DNA of 64,000 nucleotides from Roseicyclus sediminis. Lineage in GTDB: Bacteria > Pseudomonadota > Alphaproteobacteria > Rhodobacterales > Rhodobacteraceae. The first letter of the stretch is position 1. Each line of letters starts with the position of its first letter. Positions 17,126 through 25,671 of this stretch are shown one piece after another. Position numbers and translations under genes: made by a program. The notes under the pieces were generated by a model. The model did no database searches. It was not told the origin of the DNA and worked only from the letters and a program-made list of their open reading frames with translations. The stretch is taken from positions 372,001 to 436,000 of the forward strand of contig NZ_JAOPHT010000002.1 of the NCBI RefSeq assembly GCF_025515305.1. Reading direction: 5' to 3'.

Positions 17126-18310
17126 ATGAAGACAGCGATCGTCAATCTCGGCACCATCGTCAGCGGCGACTGGCGCGCGCCTTTCGCCGAGGGCGACGCG
17201 ATCCTGTGCGAGGACGGGCTGATCGCGGCCATCGGGGCCGAGGCCGACCTCGACATCGGCGCGGCCGACGTGGTCATCGATGCAGGGGGCGCGACCGCCG
17301 TGCCCGGCTTCATCGACAGCCATGTGCACATCACCTTCGGCGACTACACGCCCCGGCAGAAGACCGTGGGTTTCCTCGAAAGCTACCTGCACGGCGGCAC
17401 GACCACTTCGATCAGCGCCTCCGAGGTGCACACACCCGGCCGCCCTTCGGACCCGGCCGGAGTGAAGGCGCTCGCCATCGCGGCGCAGCGCTGTTTCCGC
17501 GAATTCAGACCGGGCGGAATGCGTGTCTTCGCGGGCTCCGTGATCCTCGAGCCGGGGCTGCGCGACAGCGATTTCGCGGAGATGGCCGCCGAGGGCGTAT
17601 GGCTGGCAAAGGCGGGCTTCGGCGCCTTCGCCAATCCGATGGAATACGCCCCCTACATCGAGATGGCGAAGGCGCACGGCATGGTCACCACCATGCATAC
17701 CGGCGGCGCATCGATCCCCGGTTCCTCGCCGATCTGGGGCGATCATGTCATCGCCGTCGCCCCCCATGTCTCGTTCCACGTCAACGGCGGTCCCGTCGCC
17801 ATGCCGGACGCGGATTTCGAGCGGGTGATCCGCGAGAGCGGGGCCGCGCTCCAGATCTGCACGGCAGGCAACCTTCGCACGGCGCTCCTGTGCCTGGAGA
17901 CGGCGCGCGCGCTCGATGCGTTCGACCGGGTCCTGATCGCGACGGACACGCCGACCGGAAGCGGCATCATGCCGCTCGGCATGATGTACACGATCACGCA
18001 CCTGTCCGCGCTCGGCGGGCTCGAGCCGGAACTGGCCATCGCGGCGGCGACCGGCAACAACGCACGGGTCTACGGCCTCAACTCCGGCATCCTGCGCACG
18101 GGGCGCGACGCCGATATCGCGATCCTGGACGCGCCGCTGGGCGGAAGCCGGGACACTGCGCTTGCGGCCATCGCGAACGGCGATCCGGCGGCCGTGGGCG
18201 CGGTCGTCACCGCTGGCGTTCCGCGCTTCGTCGGCCGCAGCCGCAACACGCCCGCCACGACGCGCCCGGTCACCGTCGTCCGGAGCACGCTGGTGCAGAG
18301 GTTCGAATAG
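17126..18310 (+). CDS. Enamidase-like metal-dependent amidohydrolase
   Basis: The 394-residue protein is an amidohydrolase-superfamily enzyme. It closely resembles what I remember of clostridial enamidase, which opens the ring of 1,4,5,6-tetrahydro-6-oxonicotinate in nicotinate fermentation. Shared stretches include YTPRQKT, LHGGTTT, PGRPSDPAG, MHTGGASIPGSS, HVNGGP, IATDTPTGSG, AAATGNNARVYGLN and SRNTPATTRPV. Metal-site candidates are H66 and H68 (DSHVHI), a lysine in VWLAKAGFG that could be carbamylated, the histidine in MHTGG, the histidine in SFHVNGG, and the aspartate in IATDTPTG. The likely reaction is hydrolysis of a cyclic amide or enamide. It is followed by a flavin monooxygenase 40 bases downstream. 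Confidence 0.82.
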   Translation: MKTAIVNLGTIVSGDWRAPFAEGDAILCEDGLIAAIGAEADLDIGAADVVIDAGGATAVPGFIDSHVHITFGDYTPRQKTVGFLESYLHGGTTTSISASEVHTPGRPSDPAGVKALAIAAQRCFREFRPGGMRVFAGSVILEPGLRDSDFAEMAAEGVWLAKAGFGAFANPMEYAPYIEMAKAHGMVTTMHTGGASIPGSSPIWGDHVIAVAPHVSFHVNGGPVAMPDADFERVIRESGAALQICTAGNLRTALLCLETARALDAFDRVLIATDTPTGSGIMPLGMMYTITHLSALGGLEPELAIAAATGNNARVYGLNSGILRTGRDADIAILDAPLGGSRDTALAAIANGDPAAVGAVVTAGVPRFVGRSRNTPATTRPVTVVRSTLVQRFE

Positions 18311-18350
18311 ACCGCGCCCCGCATTCCGGCAACGATGAGGGAACGAAAGC

Positions 18351-19562
18351 ATGACGAAGGATACTGTCATCATCGCGGGCGGCGGGCCCGTGGGCCTGAT
18401 CACCGGACTGGGCCTGGCGCGGGCCGGCGTGCCCGTCACCATCTTCGAGCGGTACGAGGAATTGCCCGACGACCCGCGCGCGGCGACGGTGCATCCCGCG
18501 ACGCTGGAGCTTCTGGCCGAATACGGCATGGAGGAGGACGTCCGGAAGGCGGGCCTCGTTTGCCCGACCTTCCAGCACTGGGACCGCGCCACCGGCGAGC
18601 TGATCGCCGAGTTCGACCATGCCGTCCTCGCCGGCGAGACCGAGTTTCCCTACGTCGTCCAGTGCGAGCAGTTCAAGATCTCGCGCATCGCCCTGGCGCT
18701 TCTGGCGAAGGAACCGCTGGCCGAGCTGCGCCTCGGGGCCGAAGTGACGGGCTTTACCCAGGACGCAAGCGGCGTGGACGTGACGGTGCAGGCGGGCGAT
18801 GCCGAGGAACGGCACCGCGTGTCCTGGCTGGTCGGCGCGGACGGGGGCCGCAGCACCGTGCGCAAGGCGGCCGGAATAGAATTCCGCGGCTTCACCTTCC
18901 CCGAACAGTTCATGGTCCTGACCACGCCCTTCGACTTCGAGAAACATCGCGGGTTCAGTTACCGGAACTACCTGTCCGATCCCGAGGAATGGGCCAACTG
19001 CTTCAAGGTGGCGGCGGACGGCCCGCCGGGGCTGTGGCGCATCGTGCTTCCGGTCGATCCCGAGAAGGGCGAAGCCGAGCTGCTGTCCGACGAAGCGGTG
19101 CAGGGCAAGATGCAGAAGTTCTTTCCCAAGCCCGATGATTACGAGATCGTGCACCGCAAGCTCTATACCGTGCATCAGCGCGTGGCCGAGACCTTCCGCA
19201 AGGGTCGCGTGCTGCTGGCTGGGGACGCGTCGCACGCCAACAATCCCATCGGCGGAATGGGACTGAACGGCGGGATCCAGGACGGTGCGAACCTCGCCGA
19301 CAAACTCGGGCGGGTCTGCGCGGGCGAGAGCGAGGATCTCCTCGACCTCTACGACAAGCAGCGCCGCACGATCGCGACGGATTTCGTCCAGCGCCAGACG
19401 ATCGAGAACAAGAAGCGGCTGGAATCCCGCGACGAGGCGACCCGGCAGGAGAACTTCCGCGAATTGCGCGCCATCGCCGCCGATCCCGAGCGCGCCCGCG
19501 TCTTCGTGCGCCGGGCCGCGATGCTCGAGGCGCAGCGCAGGGCGGCGGCGACGGTTCTCTAG
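18351..19562 (+). CDS. FAD-dependent aromatic-ring monooxygenase (PHBH/MhpA-like)
   Basis: The 403-residue protein is a class A flavin hydroxylase. It carries the N-terminal FAD Rossmann motif VIIAGGGPVGLITGLGLARA, the DG motif VGADGGRSTVRKAAG (about residue 165), and the flavin ribityl-binding GD motif VLLAGDASHANNPIGGMG (about residue 287). Such enzymes use NAD(P)H and O2 to hydroxylate phenols or N-heteroaromatics. It is the last gene of the plus-strand operon and converges with a LysR gene 30 bases away. Substrate not identifiable. Confidence 0.9.
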   Translation: MTKDTVIIAGGGPVGLITGLGLARAGVPVTIFERYEELPDDPRAATVHPATLELLAEYGMEEDVRKAGLVCPTFQHWDRATGELIAEFDHAVLAGETEFPYVVQCEQFKISRIALALLAKEPLAELRLGAEVTGFTQDASGVDVTVQAGDAEERHRVSWLVGADGGRSTVRKAAGIEFRGFTFPEQFMVLTTPFDFEKHRGFSYRNYLSDPEEWANCFKVAADGPPGLWRIVLPVDPEKGEAELLSDEAVQGKMQKFFPKPDDYEIVHRKLYTVHQRVAETFRKGRVLLAGDASHANNPIGGMGLNGGIQDGANLADKLGRVCAGESEDLLDLYDKQRRTIATDFVQRQTIENKKRLESRDEATRQENFRELRAIAADPERARVFVRRAAMLEAQRRAAATVL

Positions 19563-19592
19563 ACGTCCACGCCGCGCGACCGGCCCGCCGGA

Positions 19593-20537
19593 TCAGTCGG
19601 GGACATCGCTCGGGTCAGCCGTTTCCGGGGCCGGCATCTCGCCGTTCGACGTCCGGGCGCAGACGCTGAGGAAACGCCGCCTCGAGACGCTCGTCACGTG
19701 CCGGTGGAAGGCGACGTTCAGCGGAACGGTCACGTCGTTGTCGTCGGAAAGCGCGCGATAGACCACGTTGGGCAGCCGAAAGGCCTCGGCGGTGCGCGGA
19801 ACCACCGTGATGCCAAAGCCCGTGGCCACCATGTTGATGGCCGAGATCACCCGCTCGGTCGTTCCCACCACGCGTGGCCGGAACCCCCTCGCCGCGCAGG
19901 CCTCGATCAGCGTGTCGTAGATCCCCGCCCCGTTGCTCTGGCGGTACATCACCCAGTCGAGCGCGGCGAGGTCGTCCAGGCACAGCGGTTCGGGCGCGCC
20001 GTTGGCCAGCGGGTGCTTGCCCGGTATCGCCACCACCATCGGTTCCTTGGCGAGCGTGTTGCGGGTCACGAGCGGATAGCGGTCCACCTCCGACCGGACG
20101 AAAGCGAAATCCAGCCGTTCCTCCTCCAGCAGCCGAAGGAGGTCATGGTTCGCGCCCTCCTCGATCTGCAGCGAGACGAGCGGTTGGGCGGCCCGGAATT
20201 CCTCGATCACCGAGATGCAGATCGGGTGCACGGAGGCCGAACTTGTCATCCCGATCAGGAGTGTCCCTTCCTGCCCGAGGTCGAACTTGCGCACGCGGTC
20301 GATGGCATCCTCGGCGGACGCCAGAATGCGCCTTGCATCGGAGAGAAAGACCTTGCCCGCCGCGTTCAGCGTGATCCGCTTCGGCCTTCGGTCGAACAGC
20401 TCGACGCCGATCTCCTGTTCAAGCTGCTTGATCTGCTGGCTGAGCGGCGGCTGTTTCATCCCCAGCCGGGCGGCGGCCCGGGTGATGTGCTCCTCCTCGG
20501 CGACGGCCACGAAGTAGCGCAGGTGGCGAAGTTCCAC
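19593..20537 (-). CDS. LysR family transcriptional regulator (CatM/BenM-like group)
   Basis: The 314-residue protein has the LysR N-terminal winged HTH (MELRHLRYFVAVAEEEHITR, then QPPLSQQIKQLEQEIG) and the periplasmic-binding-like effector domain (LLIGMTSSASVHPICISVI onward). CatM/BenM-type members activate aromatic-acid catabolic genes when an intermediate binds. It sits between two catabolic operons that each contain a flavin monooxygenase, so either or both may be its targets. An inverted repeat upstream at 20586-20614 is a candidate binding site. Confidence 0.93.
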   Translation of the reverse strand: MELRHLRYFVAVAEEEHITRAAARLGMKQPPLSQQIKQLEQEIGVELFDRRPKRITLNAAGKVFLSDARRILASAEDAIDRVRKFDLGQEGTLLIGMTSSASVHPICISVIEEFRAAQPLVSLQIEEGANHDLLRLLEEERLDFAFVRSEVDRYPLVTRNTLAKEPMVVAIPGKHPLANGAPEPLCLDDLAALDWVMYRQSNGAGIYDTLIEACAARGFRPRVVGTTERVISAINMVATGFGITVVPRTAEAFRLPNVVYRALSDDNDVTVPLNVAFHRHVTSVSRRRFLSVCARTSNGEMPAPETADPSDVPD

Positions 20538-20585
20538 GAATGACCCTCCGGCTGTGATGTCGCCTGGCGGCGCAAGGTCATGCTA

Positions 20586-20614
20586 CGTCGATGAATATTC
20601 CGTTTGTATCGACG
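20586..20614. promoter_or_regulatory. Candidate LysR binding site upstream of the LysR gene
   Basis: CGTCGAT (20586-20592) and ATCGACG (20608-20614) are perfect inverted arms with a 15-base spacer that itself starts with the palindrome GAATATTC. It lies 49-77 bases upstream of the LysR start, the usual place for an autoregulatory LysR box. Confidence 0.45.
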
Positions 20615-20710
20615 CCGGCGTTTTCGGGGGCTTCCGGCAGCATGGGCGACGGTATGCGGGGGCGCCGAACGACGCCCCGCGCGAAGGCCGGGATATGTCC
20701 CCCGGTCCGG

Positions 20711-21376
20711 TCAGGACGCCTTCACCGCGTGGTGCCGCCCGCCGAAGGCTTCGAACAGACGGTAGCGCCCCTGGCCGAACCAGGGATGCCGCGTCATGCG
20801 ATCACGAAATTCGGTCGAGCGGGCGGCCGCCCGTTCCGGCGACGACAACGCATCCCGCGAGGCGAGGTAGTGGATCGTCAGCCGCGTGTAGCGCACGGGC
20901 TCGGCCACCGGGAGCGAGAAACGCCGGATCGCCAGCCAGTCCTTGCACCCCATCAGAAGCGGCGCGTGATCCTCGGTCATCCAGGCGTCGAACTCCGCCT
21001 CGTCCTCGGCCGGCACGTCGAACATGCTGGTGAAGATCAGCGGCGCGGTGATGCCGGCCTCCAGATCGCCATGGCGGCCAAGCTCGGCCCCGATGAAACG
21101 GGTGAAGTTCGACACGTTGGCGAGCATCCACTTCGTCTCGTCGCTCGGATCGGTCTTCACCTTGTCGTATTCGGGCGTCTTCAGCGCATCCGACGACGTC
21201 AGGTCGTAGACCACGAGGTAATCCTCGTCCTCGTCGGATGTGTAGCGCTGCGCCCCCTCCCAGCCGTCCAGCACCATGCGGACCGGGATATGGTCCTCGT
21301 GATACCAGGTGTTGAAGCGGTCTTCCCATTCGGGTGCTGGCCGCATCTCGGAGTAGAGGATCGTCTTCCCGATCAT
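20711..21376 (-). CDS. Duplicated EthD-like dimeric alpha-beta barrel protein
   Basis: The 221-residue protein contains two copies of the same unit. Residues about 18-45 read EDRFNTWYHEDHIPVRMV followed by GWEGAQRY; residues about 127-155 read EAEFDAWMTEDHAPLLM followed by WLAIRRF. The W-[YM]-x-E-D-H-[IA]-P pattern resembles EthD/DUF4286-type small alpha-beta barrels found beside monooxygenases and decarboxylases. The ATG overlaps the stop of the preceding HbpS-like gene (ATGA), so it is the last gene of a four-gene operon. Function unknown; an enzyme or binding protein handling a ring intermediate is plausible. Confidence 0.65.
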   Translation of the reverse strand: MIGKTILYSEMRPAPEWEDRFNTWYHEDHIPVRMVLDGWEGAQRYTSDEDEDYLVVYDLTSSDALKTPEYDKVKTDPSDETKWMLANVSNFTRFIGAELGRHGDLEAGITAPLIFTSMFDVPAEDEAEFDAWMTEDHAPLLMGCKDWLAIRRFSLPVAEPVRYTRLTIHYLASRDALSSPERAAARSTEFRDRMTRHPWFGQGRYRLFEAFGGRHHAVKAS

Positions 21377-21807
21377 GCCTTGAGACCCGTCTCGGCGTGG
21401 AAATACTCCAATGCGGCCTCCGCCACCTGGACATCCTCGCCGGCCGTGCCCGAACTGATGCCGATGCCGCCCACGATCTCGCCGTTCACGGTGACGGGCA
21501 TGCCGCCCCCGATGATCGAGAAATGGCCGCCATTGGTGATATGGATGCCGAAGGTGGGCTGCCCGGACTGGCACAGCTGATTGTAGACATGGGTCGGCTT
21601 GCGCGCCGTGGCGGCCGTGAACGCCTTGTCCACCGCGATCGAGATCGACGAGATCTTGCCCCCGTCCATCCGGTCGAACGTGATGAGATGCCCCGACTCG
21701 TCGCAGACCGCGATGCACATCGGGATCCCCATCTCGTCGGATTTCTTCACGGCGCCTTCGATCAGCACCCTGGCCTCAGCTATCGACAACCTCGCGACCG
21801 TCAGCAT
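21373..21807 (-). CDS. HbpS/GlcG (DUF336) family protein
   Basis: The 144-residue protein matches the GlcG/HbpS family: an N-terminal helix (SIAEARVLIEGAVKKSDEMG), the strand MCIAVCDESGHLITFDRMDG, the characteristic KAFTAATARKPT, and a glycine-rich GGGMPVTVNGEIVGGIGISS. Family members bind heme or small molecules or act as accessory or isomerase-like proteins in catabolic clusters; the role here is not known. The start ATG 21807 has a strong site (AGGGAGGAAACGC) inside the end of the upstream gene, giving a 32-base overlap. Confidence 0.88.
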   Translation of the reverse strand: MLTVARLSIAEARVLIEGAVKKSDEMGIPMCIAVCDESGHLITFDRMDGGKISSISIAVDKAFTAATARKPTHVYNQLCQSGQPTFGIHITNGGHFSIIGGGMPVTVNGEIVGGIGISSGTAGEDVQVAEAALEYFHAETGLKA

Positions 21808-22747
21808 GCGTTTCCTCCCTTTGCTTGCTGGTCCTGTTCTGCACCATGTCGGTGGTGGCGAGATAGGCGTGCAGCTTCTCCAACGCGTCACCGCTGACCG
21901 GCTCGTAAGGCGGATAGGGCGCGCCGGCGGGCACACCAAGGTAGTTCAGCGACGCCTTCATCACGGCGGCGAGGCCGAAGGGCATCCAGCGCGCGGGCCA
22001 GACCGTGAACTGCCGCTGCAGCCGCTGCGCCTCGGCGATGTCGCCGGCCACGAAGGCATCGGTCAGCTTGCGCGCGATCAGCGCCGCCGGCGCCGGTAGC
22101 GTGACACCAGACCCGCCGAGCGACAGGGTGGCGAGATACATCTGCATCGTCGTGAAATAGTGCGCGTGACCGGCGTGCTCGATTTCCTCGACGAGCCGCG
22201 AGACGCGCGCCAGGTCGCGGGAGCTTTCCTTGACGTAGGCGATGCCATCGAGACTGGCGAGTTCCACCGTCGCGGGCAGTGGCACGTCCGCGCCCGGACC
22301 GGCATTGAGGTAGAGCATCATCGGCAGGCCCGTCTCGCGCAGGACGGCCTCGTAGTAGGCGACATGCTCGGACAGTTTCGCGGGCCCGCCGGTGGGCCGG
22401 TTCGGCGCGAGCAACTGAACCACGGACGCCCCCGCCGCCTCGGCGAAATGCGCCAGCTCGACGGCGATGCGGAAGGACGGGTGCGAGATGCCGGCCACCA
22501 CCGGCGCGCGCCCGTCCACCATCTCGATCGTCTTGGCCATCAGCTCCTTGCGGGCCTCGAAGTCGAGATACTGGTACTCCTGTGCCTCGACCCCGGCCGC
22601 GACCACCATCGCGGCGCCGCAATCCTCCACCACGTAGTCGACGATGCCCGCCAGCTTGTCGTAGTCCACCTTTAGATCATCGGTGAACGGTGTGACCGGC
22701 GGAACGATCGTCCCCGGCAGCTTCACGTCAGGAAGTTTCATCGTCAC
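21776..22747 (-). CDS. DHDPS/N-acetylneuraminate lyase family aldolase
   Basis: The 323-residue protein is a class I lyase of the dihydrodipicolinate synthase family. The Schiff-base lysine is in GIAYVKESSRD (about K165) and the partner tyrosine in MMLYLNAGP (about Y135). The N-terminal VPPVTPFTDDLKVDYDKLAG is typical. Members make or break C-C bonds with pyruvate or hydrolyse/dehydrate sugar acids. Here the neighbours are a flavin monooxygenase and an HbpS-like protein, so cleavage of a ring-opened intermediate is more likely than lysine biosynthesis. The start overlaps the monooxygenase stop by 4 bases. The C-terminal 30 residues are charged and overlap the next gene. Confidence 0.88.
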   Translation of the reverse strand: MTMKLPDVKLPGTIVPPVTPFTDDLKVDYDKLAGIVDYVVEDCGAAMVVAAGVEAQEYQYLDFEARKELMAKTIEMVDGRAPVVAGISHPSFRIAVELAHFAEAAGASVVQLLAPNRPTGGPAKLSEHVAYYEAVLRETGLPMMLYLNAGPGADVPLPATVELASLDGIAYVKESSRDLARVSRLVEEIEHAGHAHYFTTMQMYLATLSLGGSGVTLPAPAALIARKLTDAFVAGDIAEAQRLQRQFTVWPARWMPFGLAAVMKASLNYLGVPAGAPYPPYEPVSGDALEKLHAYLATTDMVQNRTSKQREETHADGREVVDS

Positions 22748-23997
22748 TCCGCCGCAAGCTGCTGCTGGTGGAAGCCCGCGACCCGCTTGTAACGGTTCAC
22801 GATCTCGTCCAGCTCGTCTTCCGAGATGACGTCATGCACGTTTTCGAACGGCTTGCCGCCCGTGCGCTCATAGACCTCGCGAAGGATCGTATCCGGCGGG
22901 TTTTTCCTGTTCATCAGAACGACTTCGCCGGTCTTCTTCACGCGCTCCACGTCATAGGCCTGAAGCGCGTCTGGCCCCACGCCCATCTCGCAGAAACGCT
23001 CTGTCATGACGCGGGCGTCGATGATCGACTGCCCGGCCCCGTTCGAGCCGCGCGGATACATCGGATGCGCCGCGTCACCCAGAAGCGTCGCCCGCCCGAA
23101 GGTCCAGGTCGGCAGCGGATCGCGGTCCACCATCGGGAAGATCAGCGGACGCTCGGTCTTCTTCAGCAGGTCCGGAACGTCGAGCCAGTCGAAATGCCAG
23201 TTCTCGAACGGCGCGAAGAAATCCTCGAGGTTGGCGGGCTTGTTCCAGTCCAGCACCTTGGGACGCGGACGCTCCTGCGTCACGACCCAGTTCATGAGCT
23301 GGTTGCCCTCGTCGTCGATGTTGTTCCGGATCGGGTAGACCATGATCTTGCCCACCGGCATCCAGCCCGCGCGGATCGTGTTCGCGCCGCTGAGGAAGGG
23401 CTTGTAGGGCGTCACGCCGCGCCAGATCGTGTAGCCGGAATAGACCGGCTCGCCCTCGTCGGGGTAGAACTGCTTGCGCAGCACCGACTTGATGCCGTCC
23501 GCGCCGACGGCGACCTTGGAAGTCACGGGCGGAAGGGCATTGCCCTCGCCGTCCACGAAATGCGCCGTGACGGTATCGTCATCCTGCTCGACGCCCGTGC
23601 AGCGGTAGCCGGTCACGACCGATTCCGGCCCGAGACGCTCGATCACGGCATCGAGGAGAACCTCGTGAAGATCGCCGCGATGAATCGAGAACTGGGGCCA
23701 CAGGTAGCCGGCATCCATGCCGGCGGCCTCGGTGTAGATATGCTGGCCGTACTGGTTGAAGTACGAGGCGTCCTTGGTGCGGATGCCGACGCGATCCAGC
23801 CCTTCGAGCAGGCCGAGCGAATCAAGCTCCTTCACGGCGTGCGGCAGCAGGTTGATCCCCGCCCCGATGGCCTTGATCGTGGGAACCGCTTCGTAGACGC
23901 GGCAGGAGATGTTGTTCTGATGGAGGAACAGCGCGAGGGTCAGGCCCCCGATACCGCCTCCAATGATGGTTACGTCCTTCATCGTTTCCGTCGTCAT
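22744..23997 (-). CDS. FAD-dependent monooxygenase (PhzS-like)
   Basis: The 417-residue protein is a class A flavin monooxygenase. It shows the FAD motif IIGGGIGGLTLALFLHQNN, the DG motif VGADGIKSVLRKQF, and the GD motif ATLLGDAAHPMYPRGSNGAG. The segments YTIWRGVTPYKPF and YPRGSNGAGQSIIDAR resemble the PhzS-type group known from phenazine modification, though related enzymes hydroxylate other aromatics. It is the first gene of a coupled four-gene operon; the promoter probably lies in 23998-24110. It likely starts the degradation sequence by oxygenating the substrate. Confidence 0.88.
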   Translation of the reverse strand: MTTETMKDVTIIGGGIGGLTLALFLHQNNISCRVYEAVPTIKAIGAGINLLPHAVKELDSLGLLEGLDRVGIRTKDASYFNQYGQHIYTEAAGMDAGYLWPQFSIHRGDLHEVLLDAVIERLGPESVVTGYRCTGVEQDDDTVTAHFVDGEGNALPPVTSKVAVGADGIKSVLRKQFYPDEGEPVYSGYTIWRGVTPYKPFLSGANTIRAGWMPVGKIMVYPIRNNIDDEGNQLMNWVVTQERPRPKVLDWNKPANLEDFFAPFENWHFDWLDVPDLLKKTERPLIFPMVDRDPLPTWTFGRATLLGDAAHPMYPRGSNGAGQSIIDARVMTERFCEMGVGPDALQAYDVERVKKTGEVVLMNRKNPPDTILREVYERTGGKPFENVHDVISEDELDEIVNRYKRVAGFHQQQLAAE

Positions 23998-24291
23998 GTC
24001 GGCACCGTCCAGTCTGATGGAAGATCTCTGACAAGATGTTTAGGTCATACCCAGGAAGTACGCAACAAACGGATATTATAGTAAATCATACTTGCGAGAT
24101 ATCATTGGTCGGGCTGGGACTGCCCGCGCGCGATCCGCAACCTGCCCTCCCCCGCGCATGACCGGCGCGGGGCGATCGGGAGTGTAGACGCCACCGACGC
24201 GCCGCACTCCGACTTGGCGTACGACCCGATGGCCCCCCGGGGGACGGCCATGAAATCGGAGATCGGTCTTCGCCGGGGCGGCGGCCGCGCG
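23998..24291. promoter_or_regulatory. Promoter region of the PhzS-like operon and 3' flank of the M20 gene
   Basis: The first 110 bases are markedly AT-rich for this genome. A consensus -10 hexamer TATAAT lies on the minus strand at 24080-24075, about 80 bases before the monooxygenase ATG; no good -35 was found. The region near 24229-24252 contains ATGGCC/GGCCAT arms around a C5G5 core, a possible weak terminator for the M20/ABC operon. No gene seen. Confidence 0.45.
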
Positions 24292-25653
24292 TCAGAGGCT
24301 CTCGAACAGGCGGCAATAGGCCTCCTGCCCGCGCCGGAAGGTGTCGAGCCGGAAGAACTCGTCGGGGGCGTGCATGTTCTCGTCGTCGTGGCCGAAGGCG
24401 AACATCGTGGCGTGCACGCCCAGATGCTCCAGCAGCGTCGTCATGACCGGGATCGAGCCGCCCGCCCGCGTCCGGTAGGGGCGTTTGCCGTAGATCTCCT
24501 CCAGCACCTGCGCCGCGATCACGCTCGAATTGTGCCCCCGCGGGACGAGGAACGGGTTGCCGCGCGCGGGGCCGGGCTGGAAGTCGACGACGACACCCTC
24601 GGGACAGTGCCGCTCCACATGCGCGCGCAGCACCTCCACGATCCGCTCGGGCGACTGGTCGGCCACGAGGCGGCAGGTGATCTTGGCGCGCGCCTCGGCG
24701 GGAAGAACGGTCTTGGTGCCCTCCCCCTGCCAGCCGCTCGTGAGGCCGTTGACCTCCAGCGTCGGACGCGCCCAGAGGCGTTCTCGGGTGGTATAGCCCG
24801 GCTCCCCGAACTCGGCCGGCGCGCCCGTCTCGGCAAGGTAGGACGCAGGATCGAAGGGCACTTCGGCGATGGCCGCGCGCTCGGCCTCGGTCAGCGGGCG
24901 CACGTCGTCGTAGAAGCCGTCCACGGTGACCGTCCCGTCCGCCGCCTTCATCGAGGCGAGGATCTGCGCAAGCGCCATGGCCGGGTTCGCGATGCCGCCC
25001 CCGTGGAGCCCCGAATGCTGGTCCGACCGCGCGCCGCGCACGACGATCTCGCACGATGCGAGCCCGCGCAGCCCCTCGACGATCTGAGGCTGGTCCGGCG
25101 CCCATTGGGAGCCATCGGCGGAAAAGATCATGTCGGCCGCGAGCCGGTGCGCGTTCGCCGCGACGAATTCGGGCATGTCGGGCGAGCCGATTTCCTCCTG
25201 CCCCTCGAAGAAGAACCGCAGGTTGACCGGCAGCCGTCCACCAGTCTTCAGCATCGCCTCGACCGCGACGATGGGGATGAACATGCCGCCCTTGTCGTCC
25301 GTGGCGCCGCGCCCCCAGAGCTTTCCGTCCCGCACCTCGGGATCGAACGGCGGAGACGACCACAGCTCGAACGGCTCGGCGGGCTGCACGTCGAAATGCC
25401 CGTAGACGAGGACGGTCGGACGGTCGGGACCCGCATGAAGCCAGTCGGCCAGAACGACGGGATGGCCCGCGGTCGGCAGGATCTCGACGTTCTCGGCGCC
25501 GGCCGCGGTGAGGCGCTGCGCGACCCAACTGGCCGCGCGCCGCACGTCCGGCGCGTTCTCGGGCTTGGCCGAGACCGAGGGGATGCGCACGAACTCGATC
25601 AGCTCCGACACGAAACGATCCTGTTCCCGGTCGAGGTAATCCTTCCAGGCCAT
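24292..25653 (-). CDS. M20 family metallopeptidase (dipeptidase/carnosinase-like)
   Basis: The 453-residue protein is a zinc-dependent M20 hydrolase. Metal and catalytic motifs are visible: VLVYGHFDVQPAEP (first metal His and catalytic Asp), RGATDDKGGMF (bridging Asp), and FFEGQEEIGSPDM (catalytic and metal Glu pair). Later come QHSGLHGG and, near the C-terminus, FGHDDENMHAPDEF. It follows the ABC transporter ATPase gene by 18 bases on the same strand, so it probably hydrolyses the imported peptide or N-acyl amino acid in the cytoplasm. Confidence 0.92.
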   Translation of the reverse strand: MAWKDYLDREQDRFVSELIEFVRIPSVSAKPENAPDVRRAASWVAQRLTAAGAENVEILPTAGHPVVLADWLHAGPDRPTVLVYGHFDVQPAEPFELWSSPPFDPEVRDGKLWGRGATDDKGGMFIPIVAVEAMLKTGGRLPVNLRFFFEGQEEIGSPDMPEFVAANAHRLAADMIFSADGSQWAPDQPQIVEGLRGLASCEIVVRGARSDQHSGLHGGGIANPAMALAQILASMKAADGTVTVDGFYDDVRPLTEAERAAIAEVPFDPASYLAETGAPAEFGEPGYTTRERLWARPTLEVNGLTSGWQGEGTKTVLPAEARAKITCRLVADQSPERIVEVLRAHVERHCPEGVVVDFQPGPARGNPFLVPRGHNSSVIAAQVLEEIYGKRPYRTRAGGSIPVMTTLLEHLGVHATMFAFGHDDENMHAPDEFFRLDTFRRGQEAYCRLFESL

Positions 25654-25671
25654 TGAGTTTTCTCCCTTCCT

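Noticed and set aside
14593-18592. Two long minus-strand open frames (about 670 and 710 residues) opposite the VOC, synthetase, DUF1185 and enamidase genes
   Set aside because: Both are mirror frames of real genes with typical shadow composition; the plus-strand genes have motifs, ribosome sites and operon spacing.
21776-22747. Idea that the DHDPS-family gene is dapA for lysine biosynthesis
   Set aside because: It is coupled to a flavin monooxygenase, an HbpS-like protein and an EthD-like protein, and no other lysine-pathway gene is near.
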